DNA from: Paenibacillus xylanexedens
GTDB taxonomy: Bacteria; Bacillota; Bacilli; Paenibacillales; Paenibacillaceae
DNA length: 64,000 nucleotides
Assembly (NCBI RefSeq): GCF_017874615.1
Contig: NZ_JAGIKV010000008.1
Coordinates: 1 to 64,000 of the forward strand
Direction: 5' to 3'
Position numbers and translations under genes: made by a program. Shown here in pieces: positions 16,835 to 26,381 of this stretch (positions within the stretch are counted from its first letter, which is position 1; the number at the start of each line of letters is the position of its first letter). Under the pieces are notes generated by a model. It did no database searches. It was not told where the DNA came from and saw only the letters and a program-made list of their open reading frames with translations.

Positions 16835-18469
16835 TTATCCTTCTTCCAGTTGCGCTTCCTGCATGGCCAGTTCAATCAATTCTGCCTGATGGGCAGCATT
16901 CCATTCGGGAATACCGGAACGCATGAACTCTTCGGCATCCATCGCTGCTTTGGACTGGTTGCACAGATTACAGGCGCAGACACAGTTGAGCGGGGTGGTA
17001 TGTCCACCTTTGGCACGCGGCAATAGATGGTCAATCGTATCTCCATACGATCCACAGAAGTAACAAGTGTAGTGATCCCGGGTCAGAATATACCGTTTGA
17101 AATCCTTGTTGCTGAACAATCGGCGAATCGTGTACCGATTGACCACCACAGCTGCTTTTTCCTTGACCAGCGTGGCCGCAAGCTCCATGTCCACTTCTTG
17201 ATGCCAACGTCTGCCCTTGTCCGTCTTGCCCCTCATCCGTACCATGCCTTGCCGGTTGGTCCGGAGCGAAGCCGGATCTTCCGGGTCGATGGCTACCGGG
17301 GCCGACGGGGTCTGGCGGCGGGGACGGCCATCCGTGCCAGCCCCGTGGCTGCGGCTGGCATGCGCGGGTCGCTGCCCGGATGCAACGCGGGCAGCGTCTT
17401 CGCCGCTCGCCTTGGGCGCACGCGCCTGGCGCGGCTTGGACCCTGGCGAGCCAGGCTGGCGCACGGGCGCAGGAGGCCCTGCCTCCGCAGCAGCCCCCGG
17501 CGCTTGCCCGGGCTCGCGCCCGGCGGCGGCAGGCTGTGCCTCCGCCGCCGTAGGTGCAGCGACCGTGGTGGCATCGCCACGGTCGCTCAGTGCCGGCGCA
17601 TGGGCCTCAGCAGCTACGCTGCGGGCCTGCCCTGCGCCGGGCGCGAGCGCGGCAGCACGCTTGCGGCGCCGCTTGCGCTTGCGTTTGGCTGCGGTCGGTT
17701 GATCCGCAGCCATGGGCTCTGCTGCCGGGCCTTGCGGCTCAGCCGGCAGCAGAGCTTGTTGGGCCGCCGCAGCTTGCTCGGCGGCCTGCACTGCAGCGGC
17801 AGCTCGCGCGCCTGCCCGCTGTGCACTGCCCTTCTCATTCGCAGCAGCATGCCCCCGCGAATGCCCTTCTTCCCCACGCCAGTGCTCACCTGGCTGTGGC
17901 TCATCTCCTACCTCACCTGCCAAACCATCATGCTCCAGACTCGTCTCTCTCAGCTCATTGCCCGTTATGCTCTCTGATCGCTTGCTCTTTCTCCGTCTTC
18001 TCCTCTTCTTCCGAATACCCGAAGAAGAGGGGGAGGAAGTCACCAAGTCAGCATGTTCATCGTCATTCGAAGATGACGATTCTACTGAAGGTTGAGACAC
18101 CAGACTTCTTTCAGACTCAGACACCGTAGCAGATACCTGCTCCATACCATGGGAGGTACGACCTGCCTCATTTCTCGCAGATGCAGAGGGTCTGGCAGTA
18201 ACAGCACGTGTCTCCAAGCCATCCCGTTGATGCTCGATCCGTTCATTCGTTCGTCCGCTCACGCTTGAACCTGACTCGTGGTCAGCCTGTCCACCAAGCT
18301 GGCGACAGCTGCGGCAGGCTCCACGCCTGGCTCCGGGACCTGCCCGCTTTCCGGTTCTGCGCCGGAATTCGGACATCGGCCGCTGTTGTCCGCAATACAT
18401 ACACGTTTTGCTCAGTCGCGCTTCTTGTTCCGTCTTTCCTTGCCGGAAAGGGGCTGGCCCCGTCTCCAT
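16835..18469 (-). CDS. HNH endonuclease with N-terminal zinc finger and long Ala/Arg/Pro-rich linker
   Basis: The 544-residue protein has a CxxC...CxxC zinc finger (C23, C26, C52, C55), a disordered region of about 330 residues, and an HNH nuclease domain in the last 100 residues. That domain shows CYFCG, TIDHLLPRAKGG and CACNLCNQSKA: two CxxC zinc knuckles around the catalytic His. The linker contains two basic blocks (KKRRRRRKSKR and KRKRKRRRKR) that could bind nucleic acid, and long Ala/Gly/Pro runs. Its DNA (about 17190-17860) is much richer in GC than the flanks. It is preceded by a 49-residue CxxC protein gene. The biological target is unknown; no methyltransferase or phage gene is nearby. 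Confidence 0.8.
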   Translation of the reverse strand: METGPAPFRQGKTEQEARLSKTCMYCGQQRPMSEFRRRTGKRAGPGARRGACRSCRQLGGQADHESGSSVSGRTNERIEHQRDGLETRAVTARPSASARNEAGRTSHGMEQVSATVSESERSLVSQPSVESSSSNDDEHADLVTSSPSSSGIRKKRRRRRKSKRSESITGNELRETSLEHDGLAGEVGDEPQPGEHWRGEEGHSRGHAAANEKGSAQRAGARAAAAVQAAEQAAAAQQALLPAEPQGPAAEPMAADQPTAAKRKRKRRRKRAAALAPGAGQARSVAAEAHAPALSDRGDATTVAAPTAAEAQPAAAGREPGQAPGAAAEAGPPAPVRQPGSPGSKPRQARAPKASGEDAARVASGQRPAHASRSHGAGTDGRPRRQTPSAPVAIDPEDPASLRTNRQGMVRMRGKTDKGRRWHQEVDMELAATLVKEKAAVVVNRYTIRRLFSNKDFKRYILTRDHYTCYFCGSYGDTIDHLLPRAKGGHTTPLNCVCACNLCNQSKAAMDAEEFMRSGIPEWNAAHQAELIELAMQEAQLEEG

Positions 18470-18513
18470 GTTGTCACCTCGGTTCCGTATGAATCCGGTT
18501 TCTTTCTATTGTA

Positions 18514-18663
18514 TCACATCTGCTCGTGAACACCCTCATGGCCATAGGCCTGATAGTCTTTCGAGTTGTACTCCTGTGTCTGTTCACTGCATTCGTGAAG
18601 AATGTGTTCCACATATTCCAATATATCTTGCATCGGTCTCCCGCATTTTTCGCATGTTGTCAT
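18514..18663 (-). CDS. 49-residue CxxC zinc-finger-like protein
   Basis: A short gene: ATG at 18663 with AAGGTG six bases upstream, stop at 18514. The product starts MTTCEKCGRPM and continues with EHILHEC, giving C4, C7, H20, H23 and C25 as possible zinc ligands, then a polar His-containing tail. It ends 44 bp before the HNH gene on the same strand, so they are probably co-transcribed. I do not recognise the family. Confidence 0.6.
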   Translation of the reverse strand: MTTCEKCGRPMQDILEYVEHILHECSEQTQEYNSKDYQAYGHEGVHEQM

Positions 18664-18776
18664 TATATTCACCTTAATCCTGTCATCCATAATGTATTAT
18701 CGTTCCGCCTTATGATTACCCCGCATACATGAAAAAGAAACACTCGTTCCCCACATCCAGCATATCTGTATAGACG

Positions 18777-18826
18777 AATAAACCGCTCCCTGCTCTCCCC
18801 TAAGGTAGACCAAGAAGCGGTTTATT
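18777..18826. terminator. Terminator-like hairpin after the acyltransferase gene
   Basis: AATAAACCGCT pairs with AGCGGTTTATT across a 28-base loop. It lies 25 bases after the minus-strand acyltransferase stop. The T-run is short. Confidence 0.55.
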
Positions 18827-18851
18827 ATTCCTGTGTTGGAAATACATCTTA

Positions 18852-20024
18852 TCAAGCGTCCAGTTGGCCCGAGTTCTGTTGTGGGACCAGACGTGGTTTG
18901 GGTTTTGGCAGATTGCCAAAGATGACCCATGCATATGGAACAAACCTTGCCGTCAATCCAACGACGATCCACGAAGCGATTAGAGCTACACCGAATCCTC
19001 CGGCATACCATAGATGCACTAACCACGATACTCCTGTTTGAGGTGGATAATTCCGATACACAAGCAGGAAGAATGGATGAATCAGATAGATGCCAAAGGA
19101 CAATGCCCCAAGCCGATTCAGCGGCTTGACGATAAGTGACGGCCCTTTGCGATAGAGCAGATAGGCAATCTGGATAAGCACCAGCGCACAAGCAAAGGTA
19201 TGCACATTCCAGAAGAATTCATACCACAGTGTGTTATATGTTGCGATCTTCAGACGCAGCAGGTAATAGATATACACATGGCCAAGTCCAGCAATGATCC
19301 ATACCGCCCAGAGCAGAATCCATGAAGCTACGCGTCCTTTGGTTGCATTGGCCCGACTGATGACAAACCATTGCTTGATTTTAGGGAAATATACCCCGAT
19401 AAAAGCACCCAGCATGAAATAGGAGAAGTATGAGAACGCCCAGCTTCCCTTGTTGGGTACCTGGAATCCATATTTATTACTTACGATGAATGCCCATTGA
19501 ATCAATAGTCCAATCGGGACAGACCATTTCACCACAGAAGGATACTTCTTAAGCAACCATAACACCAATGGGAATAACAGATAAAATTGCATGTTAATAA
19601 ACACAAAGTACAGATGTGTATAGGCCTTACCTGTAAACAATTTCGTGATAAAACTTACTGCCGATTCATTAAACGGACGGCCCTGATAATGCGTGAAATG
19701 CAGCAACACAAAATACATCAATGAAAACAGGAAATACGGAAGCAAAATATACACAAATCTTTTCTTGTAGAAGTTACTCACGAGTTTCTTGTCCAGCGGA
19801 CGGGAATAATAGTTATAGAACAATACGAAACTGCTCATAAAAATAAAGGTTGGCGTACCATATTTCATAAAGATATTAATAAAGTTGTACAGCCAGTAGT
19901 AGCCTGAGCCCGTCATGTCCACCGTCGCGTAGGACGTAGAATGCACGCTGAGTACGCCGATAATTGCCAGGGCACGCACCAGATTCAGCTCTGGAATTCG
20001 CTCTCTTTTCAGTGTTTCACTCAT
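18852..20024 (-). CDS. Acyltransferase 3 family membrane protein
   Basis: The 390-residue protein has about ten membrane segments. It has the acyltransferase-3 start (RIPELNLVRALAIIGVLSVHS, with the conserved R and H), GTPTFIFMSSFVLF, and near the end FGIYLIHPFFL. Members O-acylate surface sugars or lipids. Start 20024 (MSETLKRER) has AAGGAG nine bases upstream; the frame is open to 20054. It stands alone between terminators. Confidence 0.88.
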   Translation of the reverse strand: MSETLKRERIPELNLVRALAIIGVLSVHSTSYATVDMTGSGYYWLYNFINIFMKYGTPTFIFMSSFVLFYNYYSRPLDKKLVSNFYKKRFVYILLPYFLFSLMYFVLLHFTHYQGRPFNESAVSFITKLFTGKAYTHLYFVFINMQFYLLFPLVLWLLKKYPSVVKWSVPIGLLIQWAFIVSNKYGFQVPNKGSWAFSYFSYFMLGAFIGVYFPKIKQWFVISRANATKGRVASWILLWAVWIIAGLGHVYIYYLLRLKIATYNTLWYEFFWNVHTFACALVLIQIAYLLYRKGPSLIVKPLNRLGALSFGIYLIHPFFLLVYRNYPPQTGVSWLVHLWYAGGFGVALIASWIVVGLTARFVPYAWVIFGNLPKPKPRLVPQQNSGQLDA

Positions 20025-20185
20025 GTTTACGTTTCTCCTTAATGTGTTCGTCAATAGGTCAGATATGACTTAATACAATAAAGCTCTCTACTATTAAAAG
20101 CCATAATGCTTAAGATGGATAGTCCATTTTCTTAACAATTCCTAAATTTTCAACACATTTCACACTATTTTCATGTCTATATATG

Positions 20186-20211
20186 TAAAAAAGACCGCGA
20201 GTACGCGGTCT
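20186..20211 (-). terminator. Intrinsic terminator of the photolyase gene
   Basis: An 8-bp stem AGACCGCG/CGCGGTCT with an AGTA loop. On the minus strand six T follow. Confidence 0.85.
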
Positions 20212-20304
20212 GTGGAACATCCTGCTCTCAACCAAATGAATATTGGATCAACCGGATGAGAATGGTAAATTTGGATTTGAACATCATCACGCCCCTGACT
20301 GAGT

Positions 20305-21651
20305 CTACTTCCCACGACTCGCCAGAATCTGTTTATACACGTCAATAGCTGCCTGTCTCGATGCCTTCAGATCCACAATGGCATCCTTGCGCGGCTGATG
20401 GATGTCCTTGCTATGCAGATCCTTCAATTCAGGCAACCACTTGCGAATATAATCACCTTGCGGATCATACTTCTCGGATTGCGTTACCGGATTATTCACG
20501 CGAAAATACGGGGCCGCATTCTCACCAAGTGAGGCACACCATAACCAGTTACCACGGTTTTGAATGTTATCATAGTCACGCAACTTGCGCCTGAAATAGG
20601 TTTCACCCAAGGTGAATGGGCATTGCAGGTTTTTGGTGAGAAACATCGCCGTGAGAATCCGCAGCCGGTTTGGCATATGTCCGGTTTCATTCAGTTCCGT
20701 CATGGCTGCATCAATAATCGGAATGCCTGTCTCCGCCTTGCACCACCGTTCAAAGTGATCATCATGGAGAGACGAGAGATCGTACACCTTTTCATATGTA
20801 AAATAGTGACTCTCATAGACTGCTCGATACAGATAGAAGTCGCGGAAGCACAACTGCCTGATCCATTCCCCAGCCTCAGCCGTGCGATTCGCCGCATCAT
20901 ACATTTTGCGAATGGATACAGCCCCCACAGCTACGTAAGAACTGAGATGACTTGGCTCGTACGCCTCATATTCATCCCGATGATCCCCATATTCAGCAAT
21001 TCGATCCGACAAAAATTGATTCAACAGCAGATGCGGGTCCTCGTCATTCGAACCACTGCCCTCCAGCAACTCCGAAGGTACCTGCATTGCATCCGGCCAT
21101 TCAATCTGACGATCACTCACCTTCAACTCTGCAACCGTTGTTGCCGAAGGAGGGTTGGGATGTTCATTCATGAATTCCACCCACCTCCGATGAAAAGCCG
21201 CAAATACCTTATAAGGCTCCGACTTGCCTGTAAAATTGGCAAATCCATTCAGATCCATCAGCAGATGATCCGTCAGTTGTGTGAACGAAACCTCGTGCGC
21301 CTCACTAACTTTGCGTATGGCCCTATCCCGCTCGATTGCATATGGCGTCATCTCCCGATGCACCACAATCTCGTCAATCTCGCCTTTGAATTCGTTCAGG
21401 ATGAATTCAACCACTTCAGCCGGTTTGCCGTAAGCAACATGCAGTTTTCGTTTGGCTTCAACATACTGTCTGCCTAATTCCGCTGCATGCTGCCTGAAAT
21501 TCACACCGCTGTGTTCCTTCTCTCGGCCTTGCCGCAGGAGGAATGGATCATAGATGAGAACATGCACACTCTCTTCTTGGTGTTCCCGCAAATAATCAAA
21601 TGCGGCCAGATCATCCGTACGCAAGTCTTTGCGGTGTATGAATAGCTTCAT
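20305..21651 (-). CDS. phrB: Deoxyribodipyrimidine photo-lyase
   Basis: The 448-residue flavoprotein should repair UV pyrimidine dimers with light. It has the N-terminal alpha/beta domain (FIHRKDLRTDDL, VHVLIYDPFLL) and the FAD-binding helical domain (LSSYVAVGAVSIR, WIRQLCFRDFY, TGIPIIDAAMTELNETG, MPNRLRILTAMFLTKNL, NRGNWLWCASLGENAAPYFRVNNP). Length is normal for the class I enzymes. AGGAGGG precedes the ATG. The asparagine in the AAPYFRVNNP region is where photolyases carry their FAD-contacting residue. The CDS lies between the response regulator and the acyltransferase without sharing a function. Confidence 0.95.
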   Translation of the reverse strand: MKLFIHRKDLRTDDLAAFDYLREHQEESVHVLIYDPFLLRQGREKEHSGVNFRQHAAELGRQYVEAKRKLHVAYGKPAEVVEFILNEFKGEIDEIVVHREMTPYAIERDRAIRKVSEAHEVSFTQLTDHLLMDLNGFANFTGKSEPYKVFAAFHRRWVEFMNEHPNPPSATTVAELKVSDRQIEWPDAMQVPSELLEGSGSNDEDPHLLLNQFLSDRIAEYGDHRDEYEAYEPSHLSSYVAVGAVSIRKMYDAANRTAEAGEWIRQLCFRDFYLYRAVYESHYFTYEKVYDLSSLHDDHFERWCKAETGIPIIDAAMTELNETGHMPNRLRILTAMFLTKNLQCPFTLGETYFRRKLRDYDNIQNRGNWLWCASLGENAAPYFRVNNPVTQSEKYDPQGDYIRKWLPELKDLHSKDIHQPRKDAIVDLKASRQAAIDVYKQILASRGK

Positions 21652-21687
21652 GCCTCACCCTCCTGTCTGAACTTAAGTTACATACGT

Positions 21688-22851
21688 TTATTTGTCCGTC
21701 AGGTTCTGATATAACCTGCTTGTTTCCGGTTCCGGCTGATGTCCCAGATCCTCATTCAATGTCAATTTAAATGAATGATATAAACGAAGTATGCCTTGCT
21801 GATCATCCATGGATGCATACACTTCCATCATGAGTCGACAGATCTCTTCCGAATAAGGCTCCCGTTCCTGCAATATCGTTAATTGCTCAATCACTTCCTT
21901 GCCACGACCATGCTCCATGTCCCATCTCGCGATATCCATAACCAGCCCTGTATACTTGCGTCTGAGTTCCCTTGCTTTGGCCTGTGCCCAACGATAATCA
22001 TGTTCTTCCAGATAATCACCACGATATAGCGGAATCATATGCCTCAAGTCATCGACATTGTCTGATGTGATGACGTGGTAAACCATGGATTTTTCAAATT
22101 GATCCACATCACTTACCAGATTGCCTGATAACAGACGATAACGGTTCATATTGTACTCCAGCTTGCCTGTCATGTTCCATTCCTTAAGCAGCTTTCGAAT
22201 CTGGTACACGGAAGTATGTAGATGGGTTAATCCCTTTTCCTGGGAAACATCACCCCATAGCTTATCCAGCAGAATCTCCTTGCTTACCCATTCTTCCCTG
22301 TGATGAAACAAAAAAGCAAACAATTCCTGTGATTTGGTTGTGCGCCACTTATGTTTCTTGGCACCCTGATCCAAGCTTCTGTAGATATCCAGATGTTTGA
22401 ACGTAAGCAGCCCCGGAACTTCAGTATCCAACTCCACAGGTTCAGGTTCCGATCCCTGTACCTCTGCAGTGGCTGCAACTTGAGAATTATGCGACATTAT
22501 GCCCGCGATTCGATCAACGGTTTTGGCCAATCGGGTCGAGCTGACCGGTTTCAGTACATAATCCAGTGCATGCAGCTCAAATGCTTCCACTGCATGGTCC
22601 GCATAAGCCGTAACAAAGATAATACGAATACTCTGATCCAATTGCTGTATATATTCAGCCGCTTCCAGGCCATTCATCTCCGGCATTCCAATGTCCAAAA
22701 ATACAACATCTACACGTTCCTTTGCCAGAAAATGAAGACCATCACGAGCTGTTGAAAAACATTGCACGGGTGTAATTCGTCCGTCCGTTCGTAGTAGTCG
22801 CTCCAGATGAAGCTGCGCTGGCTTCTCATCATCGATCACAATGGCTCTCAC
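21688..22851 (-). CDS. Response regulator with winged-helix and bacterial activator (BTAD/SARP) domain
   Basis: The 387-residue protein has a receiver domain at 1-120 (D53 in FLDIGMPEMNG, K in VLKPVS), then an OmpR-like winged helix (about 150-240, AFLFHHREEWVSKEILLDKLWG) and an all-helical BTAD (about 245-385). Such proteins activate transcription, and BTADs mediate oligomerisation. Start is GTG at 22851 with AGGAGG nine bases upstream; the frame is open to 23043 but that part lies in an intergenic repeat. The hybrid kinase gene is upstream on the same strand and is the likely partner; a 162-bp repeat separates them. Confidence 0.9.
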   Translation of the reverse strand: MRAIVIDDEKPAQLHLERLLRTDGRITPVQCFSTARDGLHFLAKERVDVVFLDIGMPEMNGLEAAEYIQQLDQSIRIIFVTAYADHAVEAFELHALDYVLKPVSSTRLAKTVDRIAGIMSHNSQVAATAEVQGSEPEPVELDTEVPGLLTFKHLDIYRSLDQGAKKHKWRTTKSQELFAFLFHHREEWVSKEILLDKLWGDVSQEKGLTHLHTSVYQIRKLLKEWNMTGKLEYNMNRYRLLSGNLVSDVDQFEKSMVYHVITSDNVDDLRHMIPLYRGDYLEEHDYRWAQAKARELRRKYTGLVMDIARWDMEHGRGKEVIEQLTILQEREPYSEEICRLMMEVYASMDDQQGILRLYHSFKLTLNEDLGHQPEPETSRLYQNLTDK

Positions 22852-22916
22852 CGTTCTTTCAGCCTCCTGCCATGAAAGATTCAATAGGAATACCGATTTT
22901 ATCGGCATCCGCTTAT

Positions 22917-23078
22917 TAGGGCGTGTCTCAAAACTCTGAAGTGCATCTTTTACCGCCTTTTCGCCCCCTGCTACGTCACTTTCCCTTGACGTGCCCCGGC
23001 ACGCCTGCGTAAAACTTCCTGGCTTGGAACGAAAATTCGGCAAAATCTGCTTCCTTCGGAGTTTTCAGACACCCCCTA
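22917..23078. mobile_element. MITE-like element with 20-bp terminal inverted repeats
   Basis: TAGGGCGTGTCTCAAAACTC at 22917-22936 pairs with 23059-23078 at 18 of 20 positions. The 162-bp interior has no gene. The size, termini and lack of transposase fit a miniature inverted-repeat element. It sits between a kinase gene and its regulator gene. Confidence 0.6.
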
Positions 23079-23110
23079 GTCTGTTAACCATAATTGCTTC
23101 ACTTGGCACA

Positions 23111-26100
23111 CTAATTGGAATAATCCACCTTTTGCACAGGGATACGGAATCGGATCTGCGTGCCTTTACCCACATGGCTATGAATCTCCAGCCCCTGACC
23201 ATAGAGAGACATCAGGCGACGGTTTATATTTTGCAGCCCCACACCTCCCGGACCTTCCGTACGCCCAGACTTGACCTGAGCCATACGCTCAGGAGGGATG
23301 CCTACACCATCATCCTGGACCTGTACGACTACATGCTCGCTCTCTTGGAAAATCCTAAGATGAACTGTCCCGCCGGCTGCCCGCTCCATCACACCGTGGC
23401 GAATGGCATTCTCCACAAGTGGCTGAATACTGAGAGGTGGCAGATACAGATGTACGTCCAATTCCACCTCATACTCAACCACCAGTCTTTCCTCAAATCT
23501 CGCCTGTTCCAGATGCACATAAGACTCCACCAATTCCAGCTCTTTGGTCAAAGGAACAAGCTGCTCCCTGTTCTGAAAGTCAAAGCTTCCGCGAAGGTAA
23601 TGACTCAATTCAATCAGCAGATCGGTTGCTTTGTCGGGATTCACTGCACAGGTCGCGATAATAACATTGAGTGCATTATATAGAAAGTGTGGCTTGATCT
23701 GGGCCTGCAAAAAGGCCATTTCGGTCCGAATAGCCTCCTGCACAGAACTCCGCATCTCAATTAACGTCCGAACCCGGGCACGCAATTCACCGGCATCCAC
23801 CGGTTTGCTCAGGAAGTCATTGGCTCCCGCCTGGAATCCGTGTTTGATATCCTCAGGCAACCCACGGGCGGTCAGCATCAGAATCGGTAACTCCGACAAG
23901 GAACTGTGCTCGCGCAGTTTGCGACACAACTCAAGCCCTGACATCTTAGGCATCATCCAGTCCGTAATAACAAGATCAATGGACGGGAACTCCTCACGAA
24001 GTTTCAATGCGGTGGACCCACTGTCTGCTGCGATCACACGATACCGCTCCGTCGATAACAGATTAAGCAATACCTGTCGATTCACGGGATCATCGTCTAC
24101 AATCAGAATCGTATGCTCCGCTTCCGTAAGATCATCCTGCTCATCTGACTCTCTTGTCACAAGCTCCTTCGCCCCTGCCCCCTGTGCAGCAACATATCGG
24201 GCGGCAGCTGGTTTTGAATGAGTTTGCAAAAGCGGCATCTTCATAACAGGCAGGGTGAAATGAAAGGTCGAACCCTGCCCCGGCTCCGATTCAACCCAGA
24301 TCTCACCACCGCCAAGCTCAACGAGTTTTCGCGTAATACTCAGACCCAGTCCGGTTCCATTATTCAATCGCTCAATCGTGCCGTTACTCTGCTCATACGC
24401 CTGGAAGATATCCTCCTGTTTGTCCAAGGCAATGCCTACCCCTGTATCCGTGACCGATACCTTCACCCAGTCCCCTTCAACGCTGGCGTATAATCGAATC
24501 TCACCCTGCTCAGTGTACTTATAGGCGTTACCCAGCAAGTTATACAGAACTTGCCTTAGGCGATCTTCGTCTGCCTCAACAAGTGGCAAGGACTGGGGCC
24601 ATTGTTGAATCAATATAACCGGCTTGTCCTCAAACGTGAAACCCGAGACTTCAACCACAGTACGAGCAACGGATTCCAGATCAACAGCTACCCGTTTTAA
24701 CTCGATTTCACTATTTTTTAATTTGGCAAAATCCAAAATATCGTTAACCAGTAGTGAAAGGCGCTTACCGGTTGAAGTAATCATGGAGAGATTTTTGGCT
24801 TGCTTGGGCGTGACTGCTCCAGCCGCCCCTTCCAGCATCGATTGCGCAATATTAATGATGCCATGCAGGGGAGTTCGCAGCTCATGAGACGTGTTCGCCA
24901 TGAACTCGTCCTTCAGGCTGTCGATGGCAAGCAAGCGCTCAGACAGAGCTTCCACGTCTCGGAATGATTGTGCGAAGCGGATTGCGGTCACAATCATCTG
25001 GGCAAATACAAATAATAAAAGTTCAATCAGCGCAAAGAACGCTGTGTCTAGGGTAGTGAACGCACCAAGCGTATACAACACAACAACCATGAGTATGCTC
25101 ATCATACTCACGAGTGCAAAGTGGCTATCATTCGGTCGTCCTTTCAACCAATAGAAAATGGCTCGCAGCGTATATAACATGACAACAAGTGAGATCAGCA
25201 ACATGGGAAGCTCAAGATACGAGAAAAGCGTTGGAGGAAGCGTAAGACCCACAATAGTCTGGGTAACGATTAGCACTACAGCCAGACGAACAAACCACTG
25301 ATGAACTGCTCCTGGTACACGGGCATCCATATACCGAAGCAAAAAGTAATAGGCAAAGGCTGAACTAAGGAGCTGAATCCGAAGTATCTCATTATTGGTC
25401 AGGAACGGTACAAACGTACCCAGTAACTTCTCCCCATGTGTCAGAGCGTACACCGCACCAGAAAGGCTGAATAATCCGAGAAAACGAAGCTCCTTCTCCG
25501 TACGTCGTAATCTGAACAGAAGTAGAAAAAAGGCGGCTGGCAAGATAAAACCGAATAAGGCCATCAGATCCCTGAGCCAATCTTGTTGCTGACTTTTCAG
25601 AATACTATGCTCGTCTCCAAACAAAATGGGCGCTACAATGCCCCCGGAAGAATAACTATAGTTCGATACCTGAATGATAATGTCAGCCGTGTTACCCTCA
25701 ATGGACGTGAATCCTGTAAAGGGCAGATTTAATTGTATATCTGTCGCCTTGGTCTTTCCTGGCAGGCCTTTGCCGCCAATCTCTTTACCATCGATAAATA
25801 CCCGGTGGGCCATGCGTATATTCTGTGTGCGTATACCATAATCATTTTTCATCGTCCGGGGTGTAAGCTGGACTTGCAGGTGATAGGTTCCATACCCATG
25901 GGCCTGCCCCAAAGATTTGTTCCATCGGGCAGGAACCTGAGTGCCCGACGAAGCCGGCAATGGCTTGCGACCGGATACACTTGCTTCAATATCTGCCGGG
26001 CTCAGCAACTGCCCAGGGTAGAAATCCCAGACCCCCTTTAGAGACGCTGCACCCTTGCGATCAAAGTCCCATTGGGTCAGGTCAATTTTTCCATCTGTAG

Positions 26101-26206
26101 CCTGGGGGTTACTCTGCTCGCTAATTAACGTCTGGGCGATCCAACCCAGTGGAACAATGACAATACATATGAAGCTTATGGTCAGCATAATCCAGTGTTT
26201 TCTCAT
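23111..26206 (-). CDS. Hybrid sensor kinase with 7TM sensor and two transmitter modules
   Basis: This is a 1031-residue membrane kinase. In order it has an N-terminal membrane anchor (about 7-25), an extracytoplasmic beta-rich domain (about 40-200), and seven membrane segments (about 210-410). These two resemble 7TMR-DISM sensors. Next come HisKA with H441 in NTSHELRTPLHG and an ATPase (LLGNAYKY, DTGVGI, GTGLGLSI). A receiver domain follows with D749 in VITDWMMPKMSG. Last is a second transmitter of the LytS/His_kinase type, with H840 in QIKPHFLYN and its own ATPase (PLVENAIRHGV, DDGVGI, GVGLQNINRRL). The partner is probably the BTAD response regulator downstream. Start has AAGGA upstream. Confidence 0.92.
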   Translation of the reverse strand: MRKHWIMLTISFICIVIVPLGWIAQTLISEQSNPQATDGKIDLTQWDFDRKGAASLKGVWDFYPGQLLSPADIEASVSGRKPLPASSGTQVPARWNKSLGQAHGYGTYHLQVQLTPRTMKNDYGIRTQNIRMAHRVFIDGKEIGGKGLPGKTKATDIQLNLPFTGFTSIEGNTADIIIQVSNYSYSSGGIVAPILFGDEHSILKSQQQDWLRDLMALFGFILPAAFFLLLFRLRRTEKELRFLGLFSLSGAVYALTHGEKLLGTFVPFLTNNEILRIQLLSSAFAYYFLLRYMDARVPGAVHQWFVRLAVVLIVTQTIVGLTLPPTLFSYLELPMLLISLVVMLYTLRAIFYWLKGRPNDSHFALVSMMSILMVVVLYTLGAFTTLDTAFFALIELLLFVFAQMIVTAIRFAQSFRDVEALSERLLAIDSLKDEFMANTSHELRTPLHGIINIAQSMLEGAAGAVTPKQAKNLSMITSTGKRLSLLVNDILDFAKLKNSEIELKRVAVDLESVARTVVEVSGFTFEDKPVILIQQWPQSLPLVEADEDRLRQVLYNLLGNAYKYTEQGEIRLYASVEGDWVKVSVTDTGVGIALDKQEDIFQAYEQSNGTIERLNNGTGLGLSITRKLVELGGGEIWVESEPGQGSTFHFTLPVMKMPLLQTHSKPAAARYVAAQGAGAKELVTRESDEQDDLTEAEHTILIVDDDPVNRQVLLNLLSTERYRVIAADSGSTALKLREEFPSIDLVITDWMMPKMSGLELCRKLREHSSLSELPILMLTARGLPEDIKHGFQAGANDFLSKPVDAGELRARVRTLIEMRSSVQEAIRTEMAFLQAQIKPHFLYNALNVIIATCAVNPDKATDLLIELSHYLRGSFDFQNREQLVPLTKELELVESYVHLEQARFEERLVVEYEVELDVHLYLPPLSIQPLVENAIRHGVMERAAGGTVHLRIFQESEHVVVQVQDDGVGIPPERMAQVKSGRTEGPGGVGLQNINRRLMSLYGQGLEIHSHVGKGTQIRFRIPVQKVDYSN

Positions 26207-26381
26207 CTATGTATTCCTTCCATCCACAATGGCGAGAGACGTCTAATTTTGTCGATTTATCACTAAAATTCATGTTACACGTTTCTGATGCTCACGGAAA
26301 TAGTTTCCGTATCATAATCGGTCAAATTCGTTATAATTTGAAGGATTTCTATCTTTTCCACCAGCTCTTGGCACACCAAGG

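Noticed and set aside
17027..17977. 316-residue open frame on the + strand, opposite the HNH gene
   Set aside because: It is Ala/Arg/Leu-rich with no ribosome site and exists only because the GC-rich linker lacks stop codons on both strands. The minus-strand frame has zinc-finger and HNH motifs.
18526..18732. 68-residue + strand open frame
   Set aside because: It is antisense to the 49-residue CxxC protein gene, which has the ribosome site.
22852..23043. N-terminal extension of the BTAD response regulator
   Set aside because: The receiver domain begins at the GTG at 22851 with a perfect ribosome site. The upstream part is translated repeat sequence.
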